Shown: positions 8,391 through 16,427 of the stretch, piece by piece
Layout: each line of letters begins with the position of its first letter
Position numbering within the stretch: position 1 is the stretch's first letter
From: Rickettsiales bacterium
GTDB taxonomy: Bacteria; Pseudomonadota; Alphaproteobacteria; TMED127
Assembly: GCA_002690875.1 (NCBI GenBank)
Contig: NZGH01000038.1
Coordinates: 1-22,486 of the forward strand
Direction: 5' to 3'
Length of the DNA: 22,486 bases
Program-made: the position numbers and the translations under genes
The notes under the pieces: model-generated
Databases searched by the model: none
What the model saw: only the letters and a program-made list of their open reading frames with translations
Told to the model about the DNA's origin: nothing

Positions 8391-9530
8391 ATGAAAGAAT
8401 ATTCAAATTTTTCAATAGATTATAAAAAATCTAAGGGTAGGATGTTTTCTGAGAAAGATGATAACTTCAGAACCTGTTTTATGAGAGATCGGGATAGAAT
8501 AATTCATAGTTCTGCTTTTAGACGACTAAAATATAAAACTCAAGTATTTGTATACAACAAAGAAGATTATTTTCGAACAAGGCTTTCGCATAGCATTGAA
8601 GTTTCTCAGTTGGCTAGATCAATAGCAAAAATTTTTAAAGTCAATGATGATTTAGTTGAATCTATTTCTCTAGCACACGATCTTGGCCATACACCTTTCG
8701 GGCATGCTGGAGAAGATGAACTAAATTTTAAAATGAAAAAAAATGGTGGCTTTAATCATAATTTTCATGCTTTAAAAATCCTCACTAAACTTGAAAAAAA
8801 ATATCCAGGGTTTGATGGTTTAAACCTTTCTTTTGAAACACTAGATGGCATATTGAAACATAACGGTCCTGTTAAATTTACGGTACCAAAATATATATCG
8901 GATTTAATTTTATTCTTTAATGGCGATTTAACTAAAAACGGATCATTTGAGTCTCAACTTTCTTCTATTTGTGATGACATTGCATATAATAATAATGACG
9001 TTGACGACGGATTACACGCAGGTTTTTTTTCTATTGATGAACTTTCAGAAATTGATTTAGTAAAGTTAGTATTAAAAAGAATAAAAAAAAATAAATTTAC
9101 CGATTCCTCAAGAATTAGATACGAATTAGTTAGAAATTTGATTAAAATTATGATGAATGATTTAATACAAAATACTAGGGATAACCTTAAAAAATATAAA
9201 ATCAAATTTTCTGATGATATTGAGTGTCAAAAAGCTAGAATTGTGTCGTTCAGTGACGAAATGATAAAAGAGGAAAAAAAATTAAAACTTTTTTTAAAAA
9301 ATAAGATGTATTTACATCCAAGAATAAGAACGATGACAATTAAAGCAAAAAAAATAATTTCTGATCTATTTGATTTATTTATTGAAGAACCGACCTTGAT
9401 GCCACAAAATTGGAGCATTTTTAAAAATGACAAACAAAAATATATAAATGTTTGTGATTACATTTCTGGTATGACTGACAATTATGCAATTAATATTCAC
9501 CGTAAATTTTTTGATTTATATAGTTTTTAA
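8391..9530 (+). CDS. dgt: Deoxyguanosinetriphosphate triphosphohydrolase-like protein
   Basis: The 379-residue HD-domain protein is of the dGTPase family, which hydrolyses dNTPs to the deoxynucleoside and triphosphate and so helps set nucleotide pools. The metal-binding HD set is visible: His67 (RLSHSIEVSQLARSIAK), His96-Asp97 (AHDLGHTPFGHAGE), and a later Asp in the CDDIAYNNND segment. An RDRDRIIHSSAFRRLKYKTQV stretch (32-52) is a strong family signature. The length is typical of the alphaproteobacterial type-2 form, which is followed by argS, as here. Its stop overlaps the argS start by one base (TAATG). In some members dNTPase activity needs allosteric dNTPs; nothing in the sequence settles this. 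Confidence 0.93.
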   Translation: MKEYSNFSIDYKKSKGRMFSEKDDNFRTCFMRDRDRIIHSSAFRRLKYKTQVFVYNKEDYFRTRLSHSIEVSQLARSIAKIFKVNDDLVESISLAHDLGHTPFGHAGEDELNFKMKKNGGFNHNFHALKILTKLEKKYPGFDGLNLSFETLDGILKHNGPVKFTVPKYISDLILFFNGDLTKNGSFESQLSSICDDIAYNNNDVDDGLHAGFFSIDELSEIDLVKLVLKRIKKNKFTDSSRIRYELVRNLIKIMMNDLIQNTRDNLKKYKIKFSDDIECQKARIVSFSDEMIKEEKKLKLFLKNKMYLHPRIRTMTIKAKKIISDLFDLFIEEPTLMPQNWSIFKNDKQKYINVCDYISGMTDNYAINIHRKFFDLYSF

Positions 9531-11245
9531 TGTTATTTCATGAGTATTTAAAGAATGAGATCTTTGAAATAGTAAAAAAATTACTAGACAAAAATAATTT
9601 GGAAAGTGATTTTTTAAAAAATAATACGTTTAATGTTGAACTATCCAATAAGATTGATTTTGGTGATTTATCATCAAATGTCGCCTTAGTTTTTTCAAAG
9701 TTTTTTAGAACTTCTCCACTACAATTAGCAGAATTTATTTCAAGCGAACTTAAACAAAATAAGTATGTATTAAAAGTTGAAGTAATTAAACCTGGGTTTG
9801 TTAATATTTTCTTTACAAATTCATTTTGGCAGAACCAATTAAGCCAATTTATTAAACTTGATGGTACATATAATTATAAGTTAAAAACTAAATCTATTTG
9901 TATTGAATTTGTATCTGCAAATCCTACTGGGTTAATGCATATTGGTCATGCCAGAGGAGCAGTTTTAGGTGACACTATTTCTTCAGTCTTAGAGGAAGTT
10001 GGCCATAATATCATTAGAGAATATTACATTAACGACGCTGGTGAACAAATAAAAAAACTTTATAAAACAATAGTATTTCATGTTGAAAATATTTTAGAAA
10101 GCTCAAAAAAAAAATTATCTGATGATTTGTACCCAGGCGAATATTTGAAAAATATTGCACAAAAAATATTCAAAAAGTTTGCTATTAAAGATTCTAATGA
10201 ATTAAAAAGTTTTGAGCAAAAAATAATAGATATAATTTTAAATGATATTAAAAAAGATTTAGTTGATCTTAAGATAATTCATGACAATTTTGTCTCAGAG
10301 AAAAAAATATCTTCAATAGATAATATTAATAAACTTAAAAATAAATTATTGAAATCAAAGTTGGCTTATTTTGGTTTTCAAGAAAAGCCAAAAAATATTT
10401 CCAGTGAAGATTGGGAGCAAAAAGAACAACTTCTTTTTTGTTCTAAAAAATTTGGTGATGACTCGGATAGAGCTTTGATGAAGCCTAGTGGTGAGATGAC
10501 CTACTTTATGTCTGACTTACTGTATCATTCAAATAAAATAAAAAGGAAATTTGAAATTTTAATTAATATATGGGGAGTGGATCATTTTGGATATGTGAAA
10601 CGTTTAAAAAATGCATTATCTGAACTTATTCATGATGACTATAAATTAGAAATTAAGCTTACTTCTTTAGTTAATCTTATAAAAAAAGGTGAAAAATTAA
10701 AAATGTCTAAGCGTAAGGGGAACTATATTACAATGCGTGAGGTTACTAAAGAGGTTGGTGTAGATGCATTAAGGTTTATGATGATTTCCAGAAATGCAGA
10801 CAAAACGATTGATTTTGATTTTGATTCTTTAAAAATTAAAAATAAGGATAACCCTGTTTTTTATGTTCAATATGCTTACGCAAGATGTATGTCAATATTA
10901 GAGACGTCCAAAAAAAAAATTAAAGAAATTGAAAAGGACGCATATAAGTTAGATTATCTGGTTTTACATGAAGAAAAAATGCTCATTAAATATATTTGTA
11001 ATTTTTTTAACGTAATTAAAAACTCATCTCTATATTATGAGCCTCATAGAATTACAAACTATCTATATGATCTTTCTAAAATTTTTCATAATTATTGGGG
11101 TTTAGGAAATATTGATAAAGAAAAAAAAATAATTACTGAGAATGATGAATTAACAAAATCAAGGCTTGTACTCATAAGAGTTGTGAGCATGACACTCAAT
11201 AAAGGTTTATCTCTTTTAAAAATAAGTTCACCAAAAAGTATGTAA
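9530..11245 (+). CDS. argS: Arginine--tRNA ligase
   Basis: The 571-residue class I synthetase charges tRNA-Arg. An N-terminal additional domain (about 1-110, containing KIDFGDLSSNVAL) precedes the catalytic core. The HIGH motif is HIGH at 137-140, after SANPTGLM. The KMSKS equivalent is KMSKR at 391-395, followed by KGNYITMREV. The C-terminal helical domain (about 450-571), with FYVQYAYARCMSILE, is the anticodon-binding DALR domain. Length is normal. Its TAATG overlaps both neighbours by one base (dgt upstream, SPOR gene downstream), indicating translational coupling. Confidence 0.96.
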   Translation: MLFHEYLKNEIFEIVKKLLDKNNLESDFLKNNTFNVELSNKIDFGDLSSNVALVFSKFFRTSPLQLAEFISSELKQNKYVLKVEVIKPGFVNIFFTNSFWQNQLSQFIKLDGTYNYKLKTKSICIEFVSANPTGLMHIGHARGAVLGDTISSVLEEVGHNIIREYYINDAGEQIKKLYKTIVFHVENILESSKKKLSDDLYPGEYLKNIAQKIFKKFAIKDSNELKSFEQKIIDIILNDIKKDLVDLKIIHDNFVSEKKISSIDNINKLKNKLLKSKLAYFGFQEKPKNISSEDWEQKEQLLFCSKKFGDDSDRALMKPSGEMTYFMSDLLYHSNKIKRKFEILINIWGVDHFGYVKRLKNALSELIHDDYKLEIKLTSLVNLIKKGEKLKMSKRKGNYITMREVTKEVGVDALRFMMISRNADKTIDFDFDSLKIKNKDNPVFYVQYAYARCMSILETSKKKIKEIEKDAYKLDYLVLHEEKMLIKYICNFFNVIKNSSLYYEPHRITNYLYDLSKIFHNYWGLGNIDKEKKIITENDELTKSRLVLIRVVSMTLNKGLSLLKISSPKSM

Positions 11246-11772
11246 TGAAAGATATAAAGGTAAAATATTCTTTAATAGCCCTGAGCTACTTATTTCTAAT
11301 TTTTTTAATTATAATTTCTTATGTATCAATTATTCCTGAAGAAAATTTACCGGTTTTAGAAAATACAGAGTCATTAATAAAAGAAGAAAAGGGTGCTCCT
11401 ATAACTAATGACAATAGCGTTTATGAAATTTTAGAAAAAAAGGTAAAATCAATTGAAGAAATAATAGAGAAAGAGGTAGAAAATAAACAAAAATTTGATT
11501 TAGAAAAAAACAAAAAAACCATAAAAAAATTTAGAATTCAAGTTGCGTCATTTAAAGAAAAGAAAAAAAGTCTTGAAGTTTCAAAAAAATTAAAGAAAGA
11601 ATTTTCTTCTGAAAAATATATTAATTTTGAGATAAAGCAAATAGTTCTAAAAAATAACGACATTTTTTTTAGAGTAATAAATGATGTGACATTATCTTTA
11701 GACGATGCAAAAAAATTATGTAAAAAAATTATAGACAAAAAATACCAATGTTTAATAGTTATGGATACATAA
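11245..11772 (+). CDS. SPOR-domain membrane protein
   Basis: The 175-residue protein has one N-terminal transmembrane segment (about 8-30), a charged Lys/Glu-rich linker (about 31-92, probable coiled coil), and a C-terminal SPOR domain (about 95-173; KKFRIQVASFKEKKKSLEVS is its first strand and helix). SPOR domains bind denuded peptidoglycan glycans at the division septum. The topology (anchor in the inner membrane, SPOR in the periplasm) fits a cell-division or septal wall protein. A SPOR gene between argS and nagZ is conserved in Alphaproteobacteria; this one has a very short linker. It overlaps argS by one base and nagZ by one base when nagZ starts at 11772. Confidence 0.85.
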   Translation: MKDIKVKYSLIALSYLFLIFLIIISYVSIIPEENLPVLENTESLIKEEKGAPITNDNSVYEILEKKVKSIEEIIEKEVENKQKFDLEKNKKTIKKFRIQVASFKEKKKSLEVSKKLKKEFSSEKYINFEIKQIVLKNNDIFFRVINDVTLSLDDAKKLCKKIIDKKYQCLIVMDT

Positions 11773-12782
11773 TGTCAACACCTGATGGTATAATTTGTTC
11801 TATTGAGGGCCAATCAATTTCAAAAAAAGAATATAGTTTTTTTCAAAAAACAAACCCACTTGGATTTATATTATTTTCTAGAAATTATAATAATAAAATT
11901 CAGATAACTGACTTAATAAATGAATTGAAAAATCTAACACTAAACCAATCTTTATTGATTTTTATCGATCAAGAAGGAGGTAGGGTACAGCGATTAAAAA
12001 ATTCTACTTTTACAAAATTTCCTGAACAAAGTCTTTTTGGTAAAATGTATAAAAAAAATAAAGAAAAATCTGAAAAATTGTCATACTTAAATGCATACCT
12101 ATTGGCTAGTGAATTAAAAAATGTTGGAGTTGATATTAACTTTTCACCTGTTTGTGATTTGTATTTTAATTACGCTAATGATATTATTGGAGACCGTTCA
12201 TTTAGTTCAGACCCTATAATTGTTAGAGATTTGGTTTTACAATATTGCAAGGGGTATAGAGATTCCGGAATATTACCTGTTATGAAGCATTTTCCTGGAC
12301 ATGGAAGATCTCTAGTTGATACACATCTGGAGCCATCTGAAGTAAATGTAGAGTTAGATATTTTGAGAAAAAATGATTTCATTCCTTTTCAAAACTTAAA
12401 AACTGAAAGCCTTATGATGCTTGCTCATATTGTTTATTCAAAAATAGATAATGAAGTTGCTACTTATTCAAAAAAAATTAATAAGATAATTAGAAATGAA
12501 TTATTTTTTAAAGGATTAATATTAACAGATGATATATCAATGAAAGCTTTAAGTGATAATTTAAAAATCATCATAAAAAAATCCTATAGTGCTGGCTGTG
12601 ATGTGATTTTACATTGTAATGGTAAACTAGACGAGGTTGAGAATTTGTATGAGTATACAAAAAAAATTAAAAAAAAATATTATGATTACTTCATAAATGA
12701 TATTTTAAATTTAAAGCTACAAAAACGAAATATTTTAAATATTAAAAAAATACTTTCTTCTAATAATATAATTAAGAATTAA
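11772..12782 (+). CDS. nagZ: Beta-N-acetylhexosaminidase (glycoside hydrolase family 3)
   Basis: The 336-residue cytoplasmic enzyme removes N-acetylglucosamine from anhydro-muropeptides in peptidoglycan recycling. Family 3 motifs are clear: DQEGGRVQRL (66-75), DINFSPVCDL (121-130), the KHFPGHG loop (172-178) with a following VDTH, and LTDDISMKAL (251-260), which holds the nucleophile aspartate. The reading frame is open back to an ATG at 11748, but ATG 11772 is preferred. It makes the same TAATG overlap with the preceding stop as neighbouring junctions, and the eight extra residues (MFNSYGYI) do not look like the family. The SPOR gene upstream and scpA downstream overlap it by one base each. 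Confidence 0.93.
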   Translation: MSTPDGIICSIEGQSISKKEYSFFQKTNPLGFILFSRNYNNKIQITDLINELKNLTLNQSLLIFIDQEGGRVQRLKNSTFTKFPEQSLFGKMYKKNKEKSEKLSYLNAYLLASELKNVGVDINFSPVCDLYFNYANDIIGDRSFSSDPIIVRDLVLQYCKGYRDSGILPVMKHFPGHGRSLVDTHLEPSEVNVELDILRKNDFIPFQNLKTESLMMLAHIVYSKIDNEVATYSKKINKIIRNELFFKGLILTDDISMKALSDNLKIIIKKSYSAGCDVILHCNGKLDEVENLYEYTKKIKKKYYDYFINDILNLKLQKRNILNIKKILSSNNIIKN

Positions 12783-13495
12783 TGCAATTAAATTTAAATA
12801 TAAGTGGCTATGAGGGACCTTTAGATCTTCTTTTGGAACTTTCAAAAAAGCAAAAGGTTGATATCAGAAAAATTTCAATTTTAGAATTAGCTAATCAATA
12901 TTTAAGCTTTATTGATCAAAATGTGAATCAAATTAAATTATCTGCAGATTATTTAGTAATGGCTTCATTGTTAGCTTTTTTAAAATCAAAGCTTTTGTTA
13001 CCTGAAGATGAAAAACAAGAAGAAGAGGATCTTCAGGAAGATTTAACCCAAAGACTAATTCATTACGCAGGTATAAAAAAATTATCAAAAAAAATTTTTG
13101 ATTTACCCCAGAATGGAAAAGATTTCTTAACAATTAAAATTAAAAACAATTTTACTATTAGTAGTAAGATTGTTCCTAAGGTTGGCTTACAGGATTTGAT
13201 TTTAAAATATTTAATTATAAATAACAGAGGGAAAACAATAAAAATGCTCGCTGATGAGACAGATTTATACTCCGTTGAAGATGGTATAAAGTGGTTAAAC
13301 CAAATTTTTCAAATTAATGAAGATAGTTGGTTCTCTCTTTTTGACTTTTTACCTAGAGTTTTTAAAAGTTCAAAAAAAAGAAAATCAGCTATTGTATCCA
13401 TTCTATTAGCGTCATTAAATGAGGTTTCAAGTGGAAACTTGTTATTAAGTCAAGAAAGTCACTTTAAAAAAATAATGGTTAAGGAAAAAAAATGA
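12782..13495 (+). CDS. scpA: Segregation and condensation protein A
   Basis: The 237-residue kleisin partner of SMC and ScpB helps compact and segregate the chromosome. The N-terminal GYEGPLDLLLELSKKQKVDI (9-28) is the classic ScpA signature, followed by LANQYLSFI and the SADYLVMASLLAFLKSKLLLP helix. An acidic linker (about 76-88) leads to the central region and a C-terminal winged-helix part (about 195-237) that would contact the SMC head. It starts in a TAATG overlap with nagZ and ends in an ATGA overlap with scpB. SMC itself is not encoded in this window. Confidence 0.94.
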   Translation: MQLNLNISGYEGPLDLLLELSKKQKVDIRKISILELANQYLSFIDQNVNQIKLSADYLVMASLLAFLKSKLLLPEDEKQEEEDLQEDLTQRLIHYAGIKKLSKKIFDLPQNGKDFLTIKIKNNFTISSKIVPKVGLQDLILKYLIINNRGKTIKMLADETDLYSVEDGIKWLNQIFQINEDSWFSLFDFLPRVFKSSKKRKSAIVSILLASLNEVSSGNLLLSQESHFKKIMVKEKK

Positions 13496-14013
13496 ATGAA
13501 AAAGATCTAAAAAATTTTATTGAATCTTTAATTTTTTCAGCCGATGAACCTTTATCTAAGAATGATATTAAAAAAATATTATCGCAATATGGTAATTTTG
13601 ATCTTGATAAAGTTTTGAATGATCTAATTCATGATTATAAAGATAGAGGTGTAGTTTTATACTCATCAGACAATAAGTTTTATTTTAAAACTTCTGATAG
13701 TCTTCGAGATTTTTTGTCCATTCAGACAAAAAAAACAAAAAACCTTTCTAATGCAGCCATGGAGACTTTAGCAATAATTTCGTATCATCAACCGGTAACT
13801 AGAGCTGAAATTGAAAAAATTAGGGGAAAGCCAGTATTTAGAGGAACCCTTGATTCTTTATTAGAAATTAAATGGATAAAACCTGCAGGAAGAAGAGAAA
13901 CTCCAGGAAGACCAGTAACTTGGGTAACTGATATCGAATTTTTAAAGCACTTTGGGCTTCAATCTATAAAAGATTTGCCAAAAGTAGATGAATTAGAATC
14001 AATAATCTTGTAA
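13492..14013 (+). CDS. scpB: Segregation and condensation protein B
   Basis: The 173-residue protein has two winged-helix domains and forms the SMC-ScpAB condensin with ScpA. The family signature is intact: LSNAAMETLAIISYHQPVTR (85-104), then AEIEKIRGKPVFRGTLDSLLE, and a GRRETPGRPVTW segment (133-144). It starts inside scpA (4-base ATGA overlap) with AAGGA at 13481-13485 as a plausible ribosome binding site, 6 bases before the ATG. The C-terminus is short, without the long acidic tail found in some relatives. A 24-base gap to tatA is the only real intergenic space between dgt and pcm. Confidence 0.94.
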   Translation: MNEKDLKNFIESLIFSADEPLSKNDIKKILSQYGNFDLDKVLNDLIHDYKDRGVVLYSSDNKFYFKTSDSLRDFLSIQTKKTKNLSNAAMETLAIISYHQPVTRAEIEKIRGKPVFRGTLDSLLEIKWIKPAGRRETPGRPVTWVTDIEFLKHFGLQSIKDLPKVDELESIIL

Positions 14014-14025
14014 TATCTAAATAGA

Positions 14026-14030
14026 TAGGA
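14026..14030 (+). promoter_or_regulatory. Ribosome binding site of tatA
   Basis: TAGGA lies 7 bases before the tatA ATG at 14038, in the only gap of the dgt-to-pcm run. It supports the start chosen for this very short gene. Confidence 0.5.
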
Positions 14031-14037
14031 TTATTAT

Positions 14038-14202
14038 ATGTTTGGACTAGGTCATTGGGAAATAATATTAATACTTGTAATAGTGTTAATTGTTTTTGGA
14101 GCTGGAAAATTACCTAAAGTTGCTGGCGAACTGGCGAAGGGAATCAAGTCTTTTAAGCAAGGTTTAAAAGATGAAAAAAAAAATGATGAAGAAAAAAATT
14201 AA
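14038..14202 (+). CDS. tatA: Sec-independent translocase protein TatA (54 residues)
   Basis: A 54-codon reading frame encodes a protein starting MFGLGHWEIILIL. It has a short hydrophobic membrane segment (about 7-20), the invariant Phe20-Gly21 hinge (VFGAGKLPKV), an amphipathic helix with the alternating pattern KVAGELAKGIKSFKQGL (27-43), and a short charged tail. This is the full TatA architecture, at the short end of the family's size. TatA polymerises to form the twin-arginine export pore for folded proteins once TatBC has bound the cargo. Its stop and the tatB start share a TAATG. The gene is easily missed by length cut-offs, but position and motifs make the call firm. Confidence 0.94.
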   Translation: MFGLGHWEIILILVIVLIVFGAGKLPKVAGELAKGIKSFKQGLKDEKKNDEEKN

Positions 14203-14426
14203 TGTTCAATATTGGTTTATTTGAGCTTCTAATAATTTTTTTTTTTTTGATTCTTCTCATAAAACCAGAGGAGATACCTAAAGTATCTAAAAATTTAGGA
14301 CTTTTTTACAGAAAGATTAACAGATATATTTTTAACTTAAAATATGAACTAGATGAAATTGAATTAATTTCAACTGATCCAAAAACTAAAAAAAAAAAAG
14401 TAAAAAAAAAAATTAAATATAAATGA
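14202..14426 (+). CDS. tatB: Sec-independent translocase protein TatB, reduced form
   Basis: The 74-residue protein begins MFNIGLFELLIIF, which aligns position by position with E. coli TatB (MFDIGFSELL) and keeps Glu8. The hinge Gly21 of TatB is Lys here (IKPEEIP, 20-26), while Pro22 is kept. After the amphipathic helix (to about residue 53) the protein ends in a tail of mostly lysines, so the long C-terminal region of E. coli TatB (171 residues) is missing. TatB normally sits with TatC as the signal-peptide receptor. The small gene contains a 13-T run (14236-14248) and adjacent A runs of 12 and 11 (14388-14399 and 14402-14412). It overlaps tatA by 1 base and tatC by 4. Confidence 0.85.
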   Translation: MFNIGLFELLIIFFFLILLIKPEEIPKVSKNLGLFYRKINRYIFNLKYELDEIELISTDPKTKKKKVKKKIKYK

Positions 14427-15160
14427 AGTATCTTGAATATCTAAGAGAATTGAGAAACAGATTATTATTTAGTTTTTTATTCATGTTTTTTTGTTTTTTA
14501 TTTTTCTTCTTTAAAATTAATTTAGTAATTGATGTACTTACGAATCCTTTATACGAACTTCTAAATAATCAAGAAAATAAACGAATGATTTTTACTGGCT
14601 TACCTGAGGTTTTTGTTTCTAATCTTAAAGTTTCATTTTTTGTAGCTTTTTTATTTTCTTTACCAATTTTTTTTATTCAAATTATTCTTTTTACTTCTCC
14701 AGCTCTATATGAGAAAGAAAAGAAAGTTTTTGTATTAGTGTCTATAATGTCAATTCTATTTTTTTTTTTGGGGATATTATTTGCATATTTTTTTTTAATA
14801 CCGATGATATGGTCTTTTTTTATATCTTATGAAAGTTTTGTAGACGGCTCTTTGCCAATACAACTGGAATCTAGATATGCAGAATATATGAAATTAACAA
14901 TGTTTCTACTTCTTGCTAGTGGATTATCATTTGAATTTCCAATAGCAATAATTTTTCTTACAAAATTAGGAGTTTTCAATGAGCTTTTTCTAAAAAAAAA
15001 TAGAAAGTTTTTCCTAATTGGTATTCTTATATTCTCTGCATTATTTACTCCACCTGACATAATTTCACAGTTAGGGATTGCTATTCCTCTAATAATCTTT
15101 TATGAATTTTCAATATTGTTCATCAAATTCTTTTTTAAAAAGAAAGTAAAGAATGCATGA
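14423..15160 (+). CDS. tatC: Sec-independent translocase protein TatC
   Basis: The 245-residue inner-membrane protein has about six hydrophobic segments (roughly 15-32, 68-90, 104-131, 157-180, 195-211 and 214-236). It is the core receptor for twin-arginine signal peptides. Conserved sites are visible: the cytoplasmic N-terminal LRELRNRL (7-14) with Glu9 and Arg11, the first cytoplasmic loop LYEKEKK with Glu99, GLSFEFP (167-173), and FTPPDIISQ (208-216). Length is normal for TatC. It starts in an ATGA overlap with tatB and overlaps serS by 8 bases. TatA, TatB and TatC together make a complete Tat system. Confidence 0.96.
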   Translation: MKYLEYLRELRNRLLFSFLFMFFCFLFFFFKINLVIDVLTNPLYELLNNQENKRMIFTGLPEVFVSNLKVSFFVAFLFSLPIFFIQIILFTSPALYEKEKKVFVLVSIMSILFFFLGILFAYFFLIPMIWSFFISYESFVDGSLPIQLESRYAEYMKLTMFLLLASGLSFEFPIAIIFLTKLGVFNELFLKKNRKFFLIGILIFSALFTPPDIISQLGIAIPLIIFYEFSILFIKFFFKKKVKNA

Positions 15161-16427
15161 CATAAAATTTATTAAAGAAAATAGTTCACTTTTTGACGAA
15201 ATATTAAGAAAAAGAAATATTTCTCCTTCTTCAAAAGAAATTCTTCTCTTACACGATAATTATTTAGAAAACTTAAAAAAAACTGAAGGTTTGCAGGCAA
15301 AGAAAAATTCGATATCAAAAATGTTTTCCCCAAAATTAAGTAAAAAAGACTTAGAAAAAATTAAAAATGATGTTGCTAAGATTAAAAATGAATTAGATGA
15401 ATTGAAAAGAAAAACTGAAGAAAAAAAAAATACTCTTAATCAAATTCTTCTTGAAATTCCAAATTTAGTTGATGATAAGGTGCCAGTTGGTCAGTCTGAG
15501 GATGATAATATAATTATAAAAGAAGTTGGTAAAATTGATAAACCAATATTTGAGGTTAAAAACCATGTTGAGATTTTAGAAAAGCATAATTTTCTTGATT
15601 ATAACAAAGCTTCTAAACTTTCTGGTAGTAGGTTTTCAGTTTTAAGGTCAGATCTAGCAACATTACATAGAGCTTTAGTAAATTTTATGATTGATGTTAA
15701 CGTCTCAGAATTTCAATATGAAGAGTGCATAGTCCCTGAATTAGTTAAAAGTGATTGTTTAGTTGGAACTGGTCAATTACCAAAATTTGATCATGATTTA
15801 TTTAAAACTGATTTTAATGATTTATGGTTAATACCTACAGCTGAGGTACCTTTGACTAATTTTCATAGAGATGAAATTATTGATTCAACTGCACTTCCAC
15901 TTCGTTATACCTCTTTTACAAATTGTTTTCGATCTGAAGCTGGTGCTGCTGGAAAAGATACTAAGGGATTAATGCGAGAACATCAATTTGGTAAAGTTGA
16001 ATTAGTTTCCATTACAGAACCAAATCACTCTATGGTTGAAATGGAAAGAATGATTGAATGTGTTCAAATGATTTTAAAGAAACTAGAACTTCCTTACCGT
16101 TTAGTTGAGTTGTGTTCAACAGATTTGGGTTTTTCTTCCTCTTACACTATTGATTTAGAAGTTTGGATGCCCGGACAAAATAAATTTAGAGAAGTTTCAA
16201 GTTGTTCAAATTGCAAGGATTTTCAAGCTAGAAGAATGAAAATGAGAGTAAAAAATTATAGTACTGGAAAAATTTATTATCCTCATACTTTAAATGGCTC
16301 TTCAATTGCAGTTGGGAGAATTCTAATAAGTATAATTGAAAACTATCAAGAAGAAAATGGAACAATTTCAGTTCCCGAAATCTTAAAAAGTTATATGAAA
16401 GGGAAAACAAGTATTGGTAATAAATGA
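15153..16427 (+). CDS. serS: Serine--tRNA ligase
   Basis: The 424-residue class II synthetase charges tRNA-Ser. The N-terminal part (about 28-100) is the Lys/Glu-rich antiparallel coiled-coil arm that grips the long variable arm of tRNA-Ser. TAEVPLTN (229-236) and motif 2, FRSEAGAAGKDTKGLMREHQF (259-279), define the serine/ATP site. EVSSCSNCKDFQARRMK and the C-terminal motif 3, NGSSIAVGR, complete the active site. Length is normal. It begins inside tatC (8-base overlap) and shares ATGA with pcm. In many Alphaproteobacteria surE stands between serS and pcm; it is absent here. Confidence 0.97.
   Translation: MHDIKFIKENSSLFDEILRKRNISPSSKEILLLHDNYLENLKKTEGLQAKKNSISKMFSPKLSKKDLEKIKNDVAKIKNELDELKRKTEEKKNTLNQILLEIPNLVDDKVPVGQSEDDNIIIKEVGKIDKPIFEVKNHVEILEKHNFLDYNKASKLSGSRFSVLRSDLATLHRALVNFMIDVNVSEFQYEECIVPELVKSDCLVGTGQLPKFDHDLFKTDFNDLWLIPTAEVPLTNFHRDEIIDSTALPLRYTSFTNCFRSEAGAAGKDTKGLMREHQFGKVELVSITEPNHSMVEMERMIECVQMILKKLELPYRLVELCSTDLGFSSSYTIDLEVWMPGQNKFREVSSCSNCKDFQARRMKMRVKNYSTGKIYYPHTLNGSSIAVGRILISIIENYQEENGTISVPEILKSYMKGKTSIGNK

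Noticed and set aside
11748..11771. Upstream ATG as the real nagZ start
   Set aside because: It would extend nagZ over the SPOR 3' end with residues unlike the family. The TAATG at 11770-11774 fits the local pattern better.
14388..14426. Frameshift on the tatB A-runs producing a TatB-TatC fusion
   Set aside because: In the tatC frame a stop (TAA at 14414-14416) lies between the A-runs and the tatC start, so a -1 slip ends translation rather than fusing the proteins.
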